NCBI GenBank assembly: GCA_965232285.1
Contig: CBDDPL010000004.1
Coordinates: forward strand, 4,836,001-4,900,000
Direction of reading: 5' to 3'
Length of the DNA stretch: 64,000 bases
DNA from: Denitrobaculum sp965232285
Lineage (GTDB): Bacteria; Pseudomonadota; Alphaproteobacteria; Kiloniellales; Kiloniellaceae
Shown: positions 1-7,796 of the stretch, piece by piece
Numbering within the stretch: the stretch's first letter is position 1
How the letters are laid out: every line of letters starts with the position of its first letter
The notes under the pieces: generated by a model
The model's database searches: none
The model's input: the letters and a program-made list of their open reading frames with translations, nothing else
Told to the model about the DNA's origin: nothing
Program-made: the position numbers and the translations under genes

Positions 1-353
1 ACGCGGCGCAGGGGCCCTACATCCCGCGCCTGAAGTGGGACACCAAGTTCACGCGCACCGGCTTCGCTCATAAGCGGCTGCTCGGTCAGCGCTTCACCTT
101 CAACTGCCCGGCGGCGCCGAAGGGCAGGAAGATGCGGCGTATTTCCGGTACCGATTCTTACGCCTTCAACAGCACGATCTGCGTCGCCGCCTTGCACGCC
201 GGCAAGATCACGCAGGACGGCGGCCTGGTGCACCTGCAACTGGACGATGGAAAGGACAAGCTGGTCGGCAGCATCCGCAACGGCGTCGAAAGCAAGGACG
301 GCTCCGGCGGTCATCGCACCGTCTCCTTCGTCGACAGCCCGCTTGTGAACTGA
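1..353 (+). CDS. LCCL-domain protein, 3' end only
   Basis: The 5' end lies outside the window; the visible frame begins at base 3 and gives about 116 residues. They match the LCCL domain pattern: a segment 'RFTFNCP', then 'GTD-Y-FNSTICVAALHAGKI', then a Gly-Gly turn and a hydrophobic strand. The first Cys of 'NCP' and the Cys of 'TIC' are the conserved pair of this fold. LCCL domains are usually extracellular and occur in bacteria as single domains or joined to other secreted modules. The N-terminal part is not visible, so export cannot be judged. The domain family is fairly certain; the protein's role is unknown. Confidence 0.7.
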   Translation, partial: AAQGPYIPRLKWDTKFTRTGFAHKRLLGQRFTFNCPAAPKGRKMRRISGTDSYAFNSTICVAALHAGKITQDGGLVHLQLDDGKDKLVGSIRNGVESKDGSGGHRTVSFVDSPLVN

Positions 354-364
354 CGCTTCCCCTG

Positions 365-396
365 CCCGATGAGCTTTTGGTGAACAGCTCATCGGG
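365..396 (+). terminator. Terminator-like hairpin after the LCCL gene
   Basis: A perfect 11-bp stem (CCCGATGAGCT with AGCTCATCGGG) and 10-base loop starts 12 bases after the stop codon. No T-run follows, so it may stabilise the mRNA 3' end instead of terminating on its own. Confidence 0.5.
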
Positions 397-451
397 TACC
401 CCCACCAACCGGATCACAGGAAGAACGAGATCTTCGCAGGTGGGGTCACTC

Positions 452-501
452 AATGCGTTCTGATCATTTTGATCACGGATGGTCAGGACGCATTCTTTTT
501 C
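452..501 (+). terminator. Rho-independent terminator
   Basis: A 15-bp stem (452-466 with 480-494, two G-U pairs) with a 13-base loop is followed by CTTTTT. This is a good intrinsic terminator on the plus strand for the LCCL gene. It ends about 25 bases before the next start codon, so it could also act as a leader attenuator for that gene. Confidence 0.65.
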
Positions 502-524
502 TCTAAACATCAAAGGCTTGAAGC

Positions 525-821
525 ATGGTTTCCGCAATACTGACCTGGATTATGCTGGCCGGATCGACTTTCATCGTGCTGGGCGCGGTTGCCCAGAATC
601 AGATCAATCCCAGCTACGCCACCGCGCTGGCCGTGCCCGTCGCCAATGCCGCTGGCCTGGTCCTGGCCCTGCTGGCCACGGCCATCTCCGTCGCCGCATA
701 CCGGCGCAATCGTGGCCGCCGGGACGCCAAGCGCACGGCGGTCTTCGCCATTGTGGGCGCGGTGGTTTTGACCCTGCTGTTACCTTTGGCGGAGCTTGGT
801 TTCCTCAGCCGGTTACGATGA
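525..821 (+). CDS. Small three-helix membrane protein, unknown function
   Basis: This 98-residue protein has three predicted hydrophobic helices at about residues 1-22, 36-58 and 70-92. A basic loop (YRRNRGRRDAKR) between helices 2 and 3 suggests that loop is cytoplasmic. No domain was recognised and no catalytic motif is visible. The start is the first ATG in frame; no strong ribosome binding site is seen. It sits directly downstream of a terminator, so it probably has its own promoter. Confidence 0.55.
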   Translation: MVSAILTWIMLAGSTFIVLGAVAQNQINPSYATALAVPVANAAGLVLALLATAISVAAYRRNRGRRDAKRTAVFAIVGAVVLTLLLPLAELGFLSRLR

Positions 822-1102
822 GTCCCTTCAGAACAATCCGCTTGATAGCACAAACTCTGGCGATCCCGCTCTCAGCAGTTGAATTTTTCCTTCAATACGC
901 TATTTCCACCCACTCTTAAGAAAGACTCAATGAAAGCCACTTAGCGTCGAAATTAATATAAGCTTCTTGAAGAACTATTTAGCAATTTTGATGGAATTTG
1001 ACTGCAAGAGCGCTGGCATTCATTTGGTCCAGGAAAGAACAGTAAACGCCTAATTTGCGAAGCACGCAGTCCAAGTCTGTCTCCAGAGGGCTGAGAGGGG
1101 AT

Positions 1103-1663
1103 ATGAAAAGACACTTCGTGACGGCGGCTTTGGCCGCCCTGCTTTCGCTGCCCGGCTTCGCCCAGGCCAGTGATGCGACCGCCGGCCAACCGAAGGAGCA
1201 TATCGTCCAGGTCGTCTCCGACATGGAGACGGGCGCCATGTACTTCGAGCCAAAGGAAATCCGGATTGCGCCGGGCGACACGGTTACCTGGATCAACCAG
1301 GGCGAAGTCGCCCACAGCATGATGACCTATCCGGACGGCTACCCCAGGGGTGCGTCCGCCTTTCAGAGCCCGGACCTGACCGAGGCCGGCGCGCGCTGGT
1401 CCTACCGCTTCGAGACCGCGGGCAGTTTCGAGTATCACTGCATCCCCCACATCCTCATGGACATGGAGGGAACGGTGATCGTGGGTCAGGCTTCCGAGGA
1501 TGCGGAGTTCCATCAGCCGAGCGCCGCCGAGATCGGCGCCTACCGCGAACTGCTGTTGGAGTACTTCGACGAAGACGAAGGTGTCGACTACCGCCCGCGC
1601 TCCGAGCGCCTGGCGTCGGGACCGGTCAAATCAGGACAGCAGGCTCATAACCACAGGCATTGA
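1103..1663 (+). CDS. Pseudoazurin-like cupredoxin with acidic/His C-terminal tail
   Basis: This is a secreted type I copper protein of 186 residues. The ATG at 1103 is preferred over an upstream in-frame start because GAGGGG precedes it and a typical signal peptide follows (residues 1-22, cut near FAQAS). Copper ligands fit the pseudoazurin pattern: His71 (VAHSMM), Cys113, His116 and Met121 in 'YHCIPHILMDM', with C-x2-H-x4-M spacing. Such proteins carry single electrons in the periplasm. A tail of about 55 residues, rich in Asp/Glu and ending HNHRH, extends past the usual domain and could bind metal. No partner oxidoreductase is adjacent, so the redox partner is unknown. Confidence 0.8.
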   Translation: MKRHFVTAALAALLSLPGFAQASDATAGQPKEHIVQVVSDMETGAMYFEPKEIRIAPGDTVTWINQGEVAHSMMTYPDGYPRGASAFQSPDLTEAGARWSYRFETAGSFEYHCIPHILMDMEGTVIVGQASEDAEFHQPSAAEIGAYRELLLEYFDEDEGVDYRPRSERLASGPVKSGQQAHNHRH

Positions 1664-1685
1664 AGCGGGGCAGCTTTGCGCCAGA

Positions 1686-2306
1686 TCACGCTTGCGCCGC
1701 GGCGGCGCAGGCCTTCTTACGCCTGTTGAAACGGTCGGATGGCACATTCGGCCAGCGTTCCGGATCGGAAACCTCCTTCGCAAAAGCGCCAAGGTCGTTG
1801 GCCGCAACATGCTTCTGTAGAAACCTCCGGCAGGCGGGGGTGTAGTCACCGCGGAACCGCAGATCGACCAACACCTCCTTGATCACCGGATGTAAGCCCT
1901 CCCAATCGGTCTTGCCGTAGGCGCGTGTCACATCCGCCTTGGTAGCCAGGCGGCGGGCATCGGCCTCCTGCCGCCGGTATTCGATCTCGAAGAGTTTGAG
2001 CTGCGTCCGCGGCGTGATCTCGAAGTCCTCGAGGTCGTTTTCCTCCAGAAACTCCTCGGCGGTCTCTCCCTTCAGGCCTGCGGCCTGAGAAATCAGCGCC
2101 GCCTCGACGGAACTGACGCCGGCTGCCGCGAGGTCATCGCGCACGTCGGAGCGCGAGCGCATCTTCATGTCGTAGCCCCGCCCGATGGTCAGGCCGGAGC
2201 TGCCGCTGGGTACATGAAAGTGACGGCTGTGAAAGAAGCCGCCCTCCTGCCCCTCCGCATCGAAGGTCAGGCGCCCCTCTTTGGGTTTGGGAATTCTCGT
2301 GGCCAT
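1686..2306 (-). CDS. Pesticin/T4-type lysozyme domain protein
   Basis: This 206-residue protein probably hydrolyses peptidoglycan. The motif 'SGLTIGRGYD' holds Thr40 and Asp46 with the T-x5-D spacing of the pesticin catalytic domain. Glu18 or Glu21 lies about 20 residues before it, where the catalytic Glu of the T4-lysozyme fold is expected. The ATG at 2306 is chosen over an upstream one because GGGGGA lies just before it. There is no signal peptide, and no phage, holin or immunity gene is beside it. It converges on the cupredoxin gene. The family call rests on the motif alone; the C-terminal half (residues 80-206) is less recognisable. Confidence 0.6.
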   Translation of the reverse strand: MATRIPKPKEGRLTFDAEGQEGGFFHSRHFHVPSGSSGLTIGRGYDMKMRSRSDVRDDLAAAGVSSVEAALISQAAGLKGETAEEFLEENDLEDFEITPRTQLKLFEIEYRRQEADARRLATKADVTRAYGKTDWEGLHPVIKEVLVDLRFRGDYTPACRRFLQKHVAANDLGAFAKEVSDPERWPNVPSDRFNRRKKACAAAAQA

Positions 2307-2506
2307 GCTGCAAGTCCCCCTATCGCATTCGCGCATCAATTTTATTTGCCCACATATTACAGCAATTCATGCAGATGTAGATTCGAATTTCTCCCCTCGA
2401 GCAACTTGTCCGCGCCGGTTATGACGCTGGATGCGATTGCCATGCCGCGGGAGAGCAAACGGGCGATCACAAATCCGCGACATCCGGTCGCGGCGGTGAC
2501 TTCGCG

Positions 2507-2536
2507 TTGACAATTCTACCTTTCGATAGGTAGTTT
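2507..2536 (+). promoter_or_regulatory. Promoter with palindromic operator in the spacer
   Basis: A perfect -35 TTGACA (2507-2512) is followed by the inverted repeat CTACCT-TTCGAT-AGGTAG (2516-2533). A weak -10 (TAGTTT, 2531-2536) overlaps its end. The palindrome occupies the spacer, a common place for TetR-family operators. The TetR gene two genes downstream is the obvious candidate ligand. Confidence 0.5.
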
Positions 2537-2576
2537 TTCTCACTCCTTCAAACTGACAATCTGAAAGGTGCGATTG

Positions 2577-2975
2577 ATGTCCCAAGAGATTTTTTGGCTG
2601 ACGGCCACCGCTCTCATGACCGCCCTCTTCTGGATTCCCTATGTGCTGAACCGCATGGCATGTCGTGGATTGATGCGAACCCTGGGCAATCCCGAAGCCG
2701 GCGACGCCCCGCACGCCGACTGGGCCGAGCGCAGTATCCGCGCCCATAAGAACGGCATCGAGAACCTGGTCATCTTCGCGCCGCTCGCGCTCGGCGTGGT
2801 GGCACTGGGTATCGGCGACGCGCTCACCGGCACCGCCTGCATGGTCTACTTCTTCGCCCGCCTGGCCCACTTCCTGGTCTATACCGCGGGAATTGCCGGT
2901 GCGCGGACGCTCTGCTTCGCGGCCGGTTTCGCTGCGCAGGTGGTGCTTGCACTGCGCATCTTCGGGCTTATGTAA
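2577..2975 (+). CDS. MAPEG family membrane protein
   Basis: This 132-residue integral membrane protein has four hydrophobic helices. It carries the MAPEG core 'RSIRAHKNGIENL' at the end of helix 1 and 'RLAHFLVYTAGIAGAR' later; the Arg, Asn and Glu bind glutathione in family members. ATG 2577 is preferred over a GTG nine bases upstream because of spacing from AAAGG. It is the first gene of a likely operon with an SDR, a TetR regulator and a GNAT protein. The group looks like a small stress or detoxification unit. The substrate is unknown. Confidence 0.8.
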   Translation: MSQEIFWLTATALMTALFWIPYVLNRMACRGLMRTLGNPEAGDAPHADWAERSIRAHKNGIENLVIFAPLALGVVALGIGDALTGTACMVYFFARLAHFLVYTAGIAGARTLCFAAGFAAQVVLALRIFGLM

Positions 2976-3032
2976 TTCAATACCAAGGCCTGAGTTCATC
3001 GACGGCGCTCCCCCTGCAGATAAGGAAACTCC

Positions 3033-3737
3033 ATGAGCGAAAAACTTGCGATCGTTACCGGCGTGGGACCAGGCCTGGGCGCCGCACTCTGCCGGCGTCT
3101 GCAGCGGGCCGGCTACCGCGTTGCCGGGCTGGCCCGCTCGGAAGCCTTCGGGCGCGAGCTGGAGGCGGAGCTCGGGACGGAGGCCTACCGGCACTTCTCC
3201 TGCGACCTCGCCGAACCGACCGCGGTGCGGGAGACCATCGGTGACATCGAAGGCCTCTGGGGTGCGCCGGATGTCCTGATCCACAACGCCAGCCAGATCC
3301 TGATCAAACCCTTCGTGGAGATCACGGCGCGGGAGTTCGAGTCCGTCTGGCGGGTCACCTGCCTGGGCGGCATGACCGCGGCCAAGGCGGTGGTGCCAGC
3401 CATGAAACAAAAGGGCGGCGGCAGCATCCTCTTCACCGGCGCCACGGCCGCCCTGCGCGGCGGCGCTAACTTCGCGGCCTTCGCCTCGGCCAAGTTCGCT
3501 TTGCGCGGCCTGGCCCAGGCCCTGGCCCGCGAACACGGAGCCGACGGTATTCATGTCGCCCACGTCGTGGTGGACGGACTGATCTGGAGCGAGCAGACCG
3601 TCGAACGCTTCAACCCGGCGCGCGAAGCCTGCCTGGAGCCGGACGCCATCGCCGAAAGCTACTATCAGCTCATCCAGCAGGACCGCTCCGCCTGGACTCA
3701 AGAGCTCGATCTGCGGCCTTTCTCCGAAAAATTCTGA
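3033..3737 (+). CDS. SDR-family protein lacking the catalytic tyrosine
   Basis: This is a 234-residue Rossmann-fold protein. The cofactor loop TGVGPGLG is at residues 9-16 and HNAS, equivalent to NNAG, at 84-87. The active-site YxxxK is FASAK (Phe150, Lys154), and the usual Ser about 13 residues before it is Ala137. Reduction by the classical SDR mechanism is therefore doubtful, although nucleotide binding looks intact. AAGGA precedes the ATG. It lies between the MAPEG and TetR genes in the same direction. It may be an atypical reductase or a regulatory/binding member. Confidence 0.75.
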   Translation: MSEKLAIVTGVGPGLGAALCRRLQRAGYRVAGLARSEAFGRELEAELGTEAYRHFSCDLAEPTAVRETIGDIEGLWGAPDVLIHNASQILIKPFVEITAREFESVWRVTCLGGMTAAKAVVPAMKQKGGGSILFTGATAALRGGANFAAFASAKFALRGLAQALAREHGADGIHVAHVVVDGLIWSEQTVERFNPAREACLEPDAIAESYYQLIQQDRSAWTQELDLRPFSEKF

Positions 3738-3824
3738 CGCGGCGGCGCGCAGAGGCTATATAGAATGGGGCAAGTCCCGGAAAGGCCGGGATGATGACAC
3801 CAACCTGGACTGATCGAACCCGGC

Positions 3825-4394
3825 ATGTCTGAAACCGCAACAGAGATTCTGAACACCGCCGAAGAGCTGATTCAGCACAACGGCTTCCACGCCTTCAGCT
3901 TTCAGGATGTCGCCGACCGCGTCGGCATCAAGAAGGCCAGTATCTACTATCACTTTCCCGCCAAGGCGGCGCTGGGCGAGGCGATCATCGAACGCTACCG
4001 CAACTCGATGCTGGAAGCGATGTGCGACCTCGACGGCAAGGAAGAGATCGACTATTGGAAGGCCTTCGACGCCTACCTCAAGCCGATCCTCAGCCTGGCG
4101 CGCAATCCGATCCACGCCTGCCTCTGCGGCGTGCTGAGCGGCGAATATCCAGGCCTGCCGAAGGAAATGCAGGGTCAGGTTGAGCTTTTCTTCGAGGAAC
4201 AGCTCGCCTGGCTGACGCAACTGCTCAAGAAGGGCCGCAAAGACGGCGCCTTTCAGTTCGAGGGCAGCCCGGCGCGCATGGCCAAGCTCACCTTCAGCGC
4301 CATCGAGGGCGCCCTGCTGATGAAGCGCATCACCGGCGACCAGAAACAGGTCAAGCAGGTGGCGGATACGCTCAAAGCGCTGCTGAAGGCTTAG
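3825..4394 (+). CDS. TetR family transcriptional regulator
   Basis: This 189-residue repressor has the TetR helix-turn-helix at about residues 25-50: 'FSFQDVADRVGIKKASIYYHF'. The C-terminal ligand domain is typical of the TetR group that controls small oxidoreductases. It is the third gene of the MAPEG operon. The palindrome in that operon's promoter suggests autoregulation (inference). A start at ATG 3825 gives a normal length. No strong Shine-Dalgarno is seen, so translation may depend on transcription from upstream. Confidence 0.85.
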   Translation: MSETATEILNTAEELIQHNGFHAFSFQDVADRVGIKKASIYYHFPAKAALGEAIIERYRNSMLEAMCDLDGKEEIDYWKAFDAYLKPILSLARNPIHACLCGVLSGEYPGLPKEMQGQVELFFEEQLAWLTQLLKKGRKDGAFQFEGSPARMAKLTFSAIEGALLMKRITGDQKQVKQVADTLKALLKA

Positions 4395-4397
4395 TCA

Positions 4398-4859
4398 GTG
4401 TCGGATGCCGTCGTCGTCCGGGAGGCCTCGGAAGAGGATCTGCCGGCGGTCCTGCGGCTTTACGCGCAGCCGGATATCGACGATGGCGAAGTCCTCGACC
4501 TGGAGGCGGCGAAGGCCCTGCTGTCGCGCTTTGCCGCTTATCCGAATTACAAGCTTTACGTGGCCTTGCTGCCGGAAGGAAGGATCGGCGGTTCCTTCGC
4601 CCTGCTGATCATGGACAACCTGGGTCACCTGGGAACGCCCTCCGCCGTGATGGAGGACGTGGTCGTGGATCCGACCCTTCACAGGCAGGGAGTAGGAAAG
4701 GCCCTGGTGTCCGCCGCCATGACGCATGCGCGCGAGCAAGGCTGCTACAAACTGATGCTTTCCGCGAATCTGAAACGCGACGCCGCGCACAAGTTCTACG
4801 AGTCGGTCGGCTTCGAACGGCACGGCTATAGTTTTCTGATGTCCTTGGGAGATGATTAG
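4398..4859 (+). CDS. GNAT family N-acetyltransferase
   Basis: This 153-residue protein shows the GNAT acetyl-CoA motif A, 'VVVDPTLHRQGVGKALVSAAM', at about residues 90-110 (R/Q-x-x-G-x-G/A pattern). The C-terminal 'HKFYESVGFERHG' is typical of the fold. The start is GTG at 4398, three bases after the TetR stop codon, so the two are probably translated from one mRNA. The acceptor substrate cannot be told from sequence. Confidence 0.85.
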   Translation: MSDAVVVREASEEDLPAVLRLYAQPDIDDGEVLDLEAAKALLSRFAAYPNYKLYVALLPEGRIGGSFALLIMDNLGHLGTPSAVMEDVVVDPTLHRQGVGKALVSAAMTHAREQGCYKLMLSANLKRDAAHKFYESVGFERHGYSFLMSLGDD

Positions 4860-4980
4860 TTCTCTGCCGAAGCTCCAGCATCTGAAGTTACTCCAAAGAC
4901 CTTAGTATTTCGACCACGCCTGGTCGGCCTAGGCTTCCTTCACAGTCACCCGTTCAAGGGAATTCACGAAGGGATCCACC

Positions 4981-5682
4981 ATGCTGAAGATCAGGACAGG
5001 GCGAGAGCCTCTCAAAGACCCGCGAAAGCGCTTTGTAAACACAGTCTGCTTTGCGCCGCTGCTTTTCACCGCGGCCTGCGCCCATCCGCCAGCACAGCAG
5101 GAAACCTTCAGCTACCGCAGCCATGTCGAGCATATGGCCGGCGAGTCGCAGCCGGCCCGGTCGATCGAAGGGGCCGAAGCTCAACTGAAGACAGCCGACT
5201 GGGGCGCAGCCATGACGCTGCGGACCGCGGAGTTGCCGCCGGGGCATGTGGTAACCGCCTGGTGGGTCGTGATCACAAAACCCGAAGCCTGCAGCGCGAC
5301 GCCCTGTCCGCCCGGCGATGTCATTGGCAAGTCGGCGCAGGTCGGCACCCAAATCACCTACGCCGACGGCGTGGTGGTCGGCGCCGACGGTAAGGCGGGT
5401 TTCCGGTCTCTCCTGCCGGCCGGCCCGGTCGGCGAGGGCTGGTACCCGGCCAGCTTCGACAACCCGATGACCGCCGAGATCCATCTGGTTCTGAACGACC
5501 ACGGGCCCCTGATCTCCGAACTGGCTCCCTCCATGCTGACCAGCTACCGCGGCGGCTGCTCCGACGAAAGCCTGCCACCGCCCTTCCCCGCGACCGCCAA
5601 ATCCGACGGCGTCCCGGGCCCGAACGCCTGCCGGCTCGTCCAGGACGCGATCTTCGTTCAGGCTCCGGCCAGCGCGTCGTGA
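4981..5682 (+). CDS. Secreted hypothetical protein, possible lipoprotein
   Basis: This 233-residue protein has a basic N-terminus and a hydrophobic stretch ending 'LLFTAACAHPP' (residues 26-36). The Cys after AA makes lipoprotein processing plausible. GAAGGGAT lies in front of the ATG. The body contains 'AWWVVITKPEACSATPCPPGD', and Cys pairs recur (CSATPC; later CSDES and NACR), which suggests a disulfide-stabilised periplasmic domain. Similar uncharacterised secreted proteins exist but no function is known to me. It stands alone, with divergent spacing on both sides. Confidence 0.6.
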   Translation: MLKIRTGREPLKDPRKRFVNTVCFAPLLFTAACAHPPAQQETFSYRSHVEHMAGESQPARSIEGAEAQLKTADWGAAMTLRTAELPPGHVVTAWWVVITKPEACSATPCPPGDVIGKSAQVGTQITYADGVVVGADGKAGFRSLLPAGPVGEGWYPASFDNPMTAEIHLVLNDHGPLISELAPSMLTSYRGGCSDESLPPPFPATAKSDGVPGPNACRLVQDAIFVQAPASAS

Positions 5683-5897
5683 TGGTCCTGGACCCGCATG
5701 GGTAGTCTCAATTTACCGGCGAGCTGAGTTATGATACTATGCATACTTATGATTTAGGCCGCTGCGGGCAGCCCTGATTTAAGGGATTGATTTTTAAGCT
5801 CGCATCGGACGGCGTCCGGACATATTGAGGCGACTTCGCTCCGTTCTGCGCATTTTGGCAGATCACTCCGGACAGTGATTTAAGGGGGGCTGAAATC

Positions 5898-6752
5898 ATG
5901 AAAAGAGTGCTGTTTCTGATCGCCGGCTTGCTGGTTTTTCCGCTACCAGTCTTCGCAACACCAACATTCCACTTCGTCACAGAATCAGACCCGGGCGGTC
6001 TGAACAACATGAACCTTTTCGGCTTTGACAACTATATCGATCTGGTCAATTTCAACACTTCAAGCAGCAACTTCCTGCCCGGACTGGCCCCCGCCGTCAG
6101 CATGTCGGGCCTGACCTACGACGGCAATCAGTTCCACTTCATCACCGAGTCGGACCCGGGCGGGCTGAATAACGTAAACCTCTTCAGCTTTGACACCCTG
6201 ACCGACCTCGTAAACTTCAACGTCGCGAGCAGCGCGCCCCTGCCCAGCCTGGCCCCGGCTGTCAGCATCTCGGGACTGACCTACGATGGTGACAAGTACC
6301 GCATCATTACCGAGTCGGATCCGGGTGGACTGAACAATATCAATATCTTCAGCTTCGACACCCTGACCGACCTAAAAAATCTCAATGTCTCGGGCAGCAA
6401 CTTTCCGCCCGACCTGGCCCCGGCTGTCAGCATCTCCGGGCTAACCTTCGACGGCGATCAGTACCACATCATTACCGAGTCGGATCCGGGCGGGCTGAAC
6501 AACATAAACATCTTCAGCTTCGACAGCTTCATCGACCTCGTAAACTTCAACGTTGCCAACAGCGGCTTCCCGCCCGACCTGGCCCCCGCCGTCAGTATTT
6601 CAGGCTTCATGTTCATCCCGGAGGACCTGCCGGATACGCCGCAGGTTCCAGAGCCGGCAAGTCTCGCGCTGTTTGGTTTCGGGCTCGCAGGCCTGGTGAT
6701 CGGCCGTCGCCAGAAGCGGACCCTTGAGAAGCAGGTTGTTGAGAAGGCGTGA
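5898..6752 (+). CDS. PEP-CTERM protein built of four 55-residue repeats
   Basis: This 284-residue secreted protein has a signal peptide (residues 1-20) after a strong AGGGGGG site. Four consecutive repeats of 55 residues start at residues 24, 79, 134 and 189. Each contains 'ITESDPGGLNN-N-FSFD', then 'DLVNFNV', then 'LAPAVSISGLT-DGD'. The C-terminus is a PEP-CTERM sorting tag: 'VPEPASLALFGFGLAGL' followed by a basic tail (RRQKR). In bacteria with exosortase, such proteins are cleaved at the tag and displayed or released with exopolysaccharide. The repeats may form a beta-propeller or beta-solenoid blade series (inference). No exosortase gene is in the window. Confidence 0.8.
   Translation: MKRVLFLIAGLLVFPLPVFATPTFHFVTESDPGGLNNMNLFGFDNYIDLVNFNTSSSNFLPGLAPAVSMSGLTYDGNQFHFITESDPGGLNNVNLFSFDTLTDLVNFNVASSAPLPSLAPAVSISGLTYDGDKYRIITESDPGGLNNINIFSFDTLTDLKNLNVSGSNFPPDLAPAVSISGLTFDGDQYHIITESDPGGLNNINIFSFDSFIDLVNFNVANSGFPPDLAPAVSISGFMFIPEDLPDTPQVPEPASLALFGFGLAGLVIGRRQKRTLEKQVVEKA
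5967..6611 (+). repeat. Four tandem 165-bp coding repeats
   Basis: Units begin at 5967, 6132, 6297 and 6462, exactly 165 bp apart; the last is partial. Several blocks are nearly identical between units 2-4, such as the 'accgagtcggatccggg' block. This indicates recent internal duplication or gene conversion within the PEP-CTERM gene. Confidence 0.85.
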
Positions 6753-6755
6753 GCT

Positions 6756-7796
6756 TCAGACCGTCAGGTCAGTCTCATAAGCGAAGATCGCCGGCGTGCC
6801 GCCGGTGTGCAGGAAGATCAGCGCGCCCTCGCCTTCCCGCCGCTTCGCCGCGTCGATGAAGCCGGCCATGGTCTTGCCGGAGTAGACCGGGTCCAGGATC
6901 AGAGCTTCGCTCCGGGCGGCCTGACGGATGGCCTCCAGCACCACTTCGCTGGCGCGGCCGTAGCCCGGCGCGAGGAAGGTGTCGTCGACCACCACGTCAG
7001 CATCGGGGACAGGGTTGTCGATCCCCAGCAGCTCGGCGATCTCCTGACAGCGCTTCTCGATCCGGGGTTTCTGAAGTTCCGCGTTGCGGCGGACGCAGAT
7101 ACCGGTCACCGGAACCTGGCAGCCCAGCGCGCGCAGGCCGAAGAGGAAACCGCCGTGGGTCGCACCGCTGCCCGAGGGGACGAAGAATTCATCGACCTGC
7201 AGGCCCGTCTCTTCGATCTGCTGCAGGATCTCTCGCGCCGCGACCACGTAGCCCAGGGCACCCAGCGGCGCGTGGCCCGGCGCCAGCGGGATGATGTAGG
7301 GCTTGCGTCCCTCCTGCCGGAGACCTTCCGCGATCTCACCAAGCTGCCGGTCGGCGCCGGCCTCGTCTTCGCCCTCCGGATAGGAGTGCAGGGTCGCGCC
7401 CAGCATACGCTCGATCAGCACATTGCCGGAGTTGCGGTAGCGCGGGTCGTTCTTGGCGACCCGCTCCTCGAGCTGGATGTGGCAGTCCATGCCCAGCTTG
7501 CGCGCGCCCGCCGCCGCCAGCCGGGCGAAGTTGGACTGCACCGCGCCGGTGATCAGGACCGTGTCGGCACCTTGGGCCTGCGCTTCGCCGAGATAGAACT
7601 CGAGCTGGCGCACCTTGTTGCCACCGAAAGCCATGTCGGTCAGGTCGTCACGCTTGACCAGTAGTGGCCGCTCCGTGCCGACGGCCTTGGCAAGATTGAC
7701 CATGGGCTCCAGGTGGGTCGGTCCCTGAAACAGCCGGGCGCGCGGCAGTTCGTCGAGACGTCCGACTTGAGGTGAGGCGTTTGATGTATCCGTCAT
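6756..7796 (-). CDS. D-cysteine desulfhydrase / ACC deaminase family PLP enzyme
   Basis: This 346-residue fold-type II PLP enzyme has 'RPLLVKRDDLTDMAFGGNKVRQLEF' near residues 33-57, where Lys in GGNK is the PLP lysine. 'SGSGATHGG' is the phosphate-binding loop. Family members split D-cysteine to pyruvate, ammonia and sulfide, or deaminate ACC; the sequence does not decide which. The start at 7796 overlaps the stop of the upstream exporter gene by ATGA, so the two are translationally coupled. The coupling to a TauE/SafE sulfur exporter favours a sulfur substrate (inference). Confidence 0.8.
   Translation of the reverse strand: MTDTSNASPQVGRLDELPRARLFQGPTHLEPMVNLAKAVGTERPLLVKRDDLTDMAFGGNKVRQLEFYLGEAQAQGADTVLITGAVQSNFARLAAAGARKLGMDCHIQLEERVAKNDPRYRNSGNVLIERMLGATLHSYPEGEDEAGADRQLGEIAEGLRQEGRKPYIIPLAPGHAPLGALGYVVAAREILQQIEETGLQVDEFFVPSGSGATHGGFLFGLRALGCQVPVTGICVRRNAELQKPRIEKRCQEIAELLGIDNPVPDADVVVDDTFLAPGYGRASEVVLEAIRQAARSEALILDPVYSGKTMAGFIDAAKRREGEGALIFLHTGGTPAIFAYETDLTV

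Noticed and set aside
2367..3701. A 444-residue minus-strand frame crossing the MAPEG and SDR genes
   Set aside because: It runs over two well-supported plus-strand genes and the promoter; no motif seen.
4911..4927. CGACC-N6-GGTCG hairpin after the GNAT gene as terminator
   Set aside because: The stem is only five pairs and no T-run follows; too weak to list as a feature.
5967..6611. Regular 165-bp repeats considered as a CRISPR-like array
   Set aside because: The units are contiguous coding repeats in frame with a signal peptide and PEP-CTERM tag, without unique spacers.
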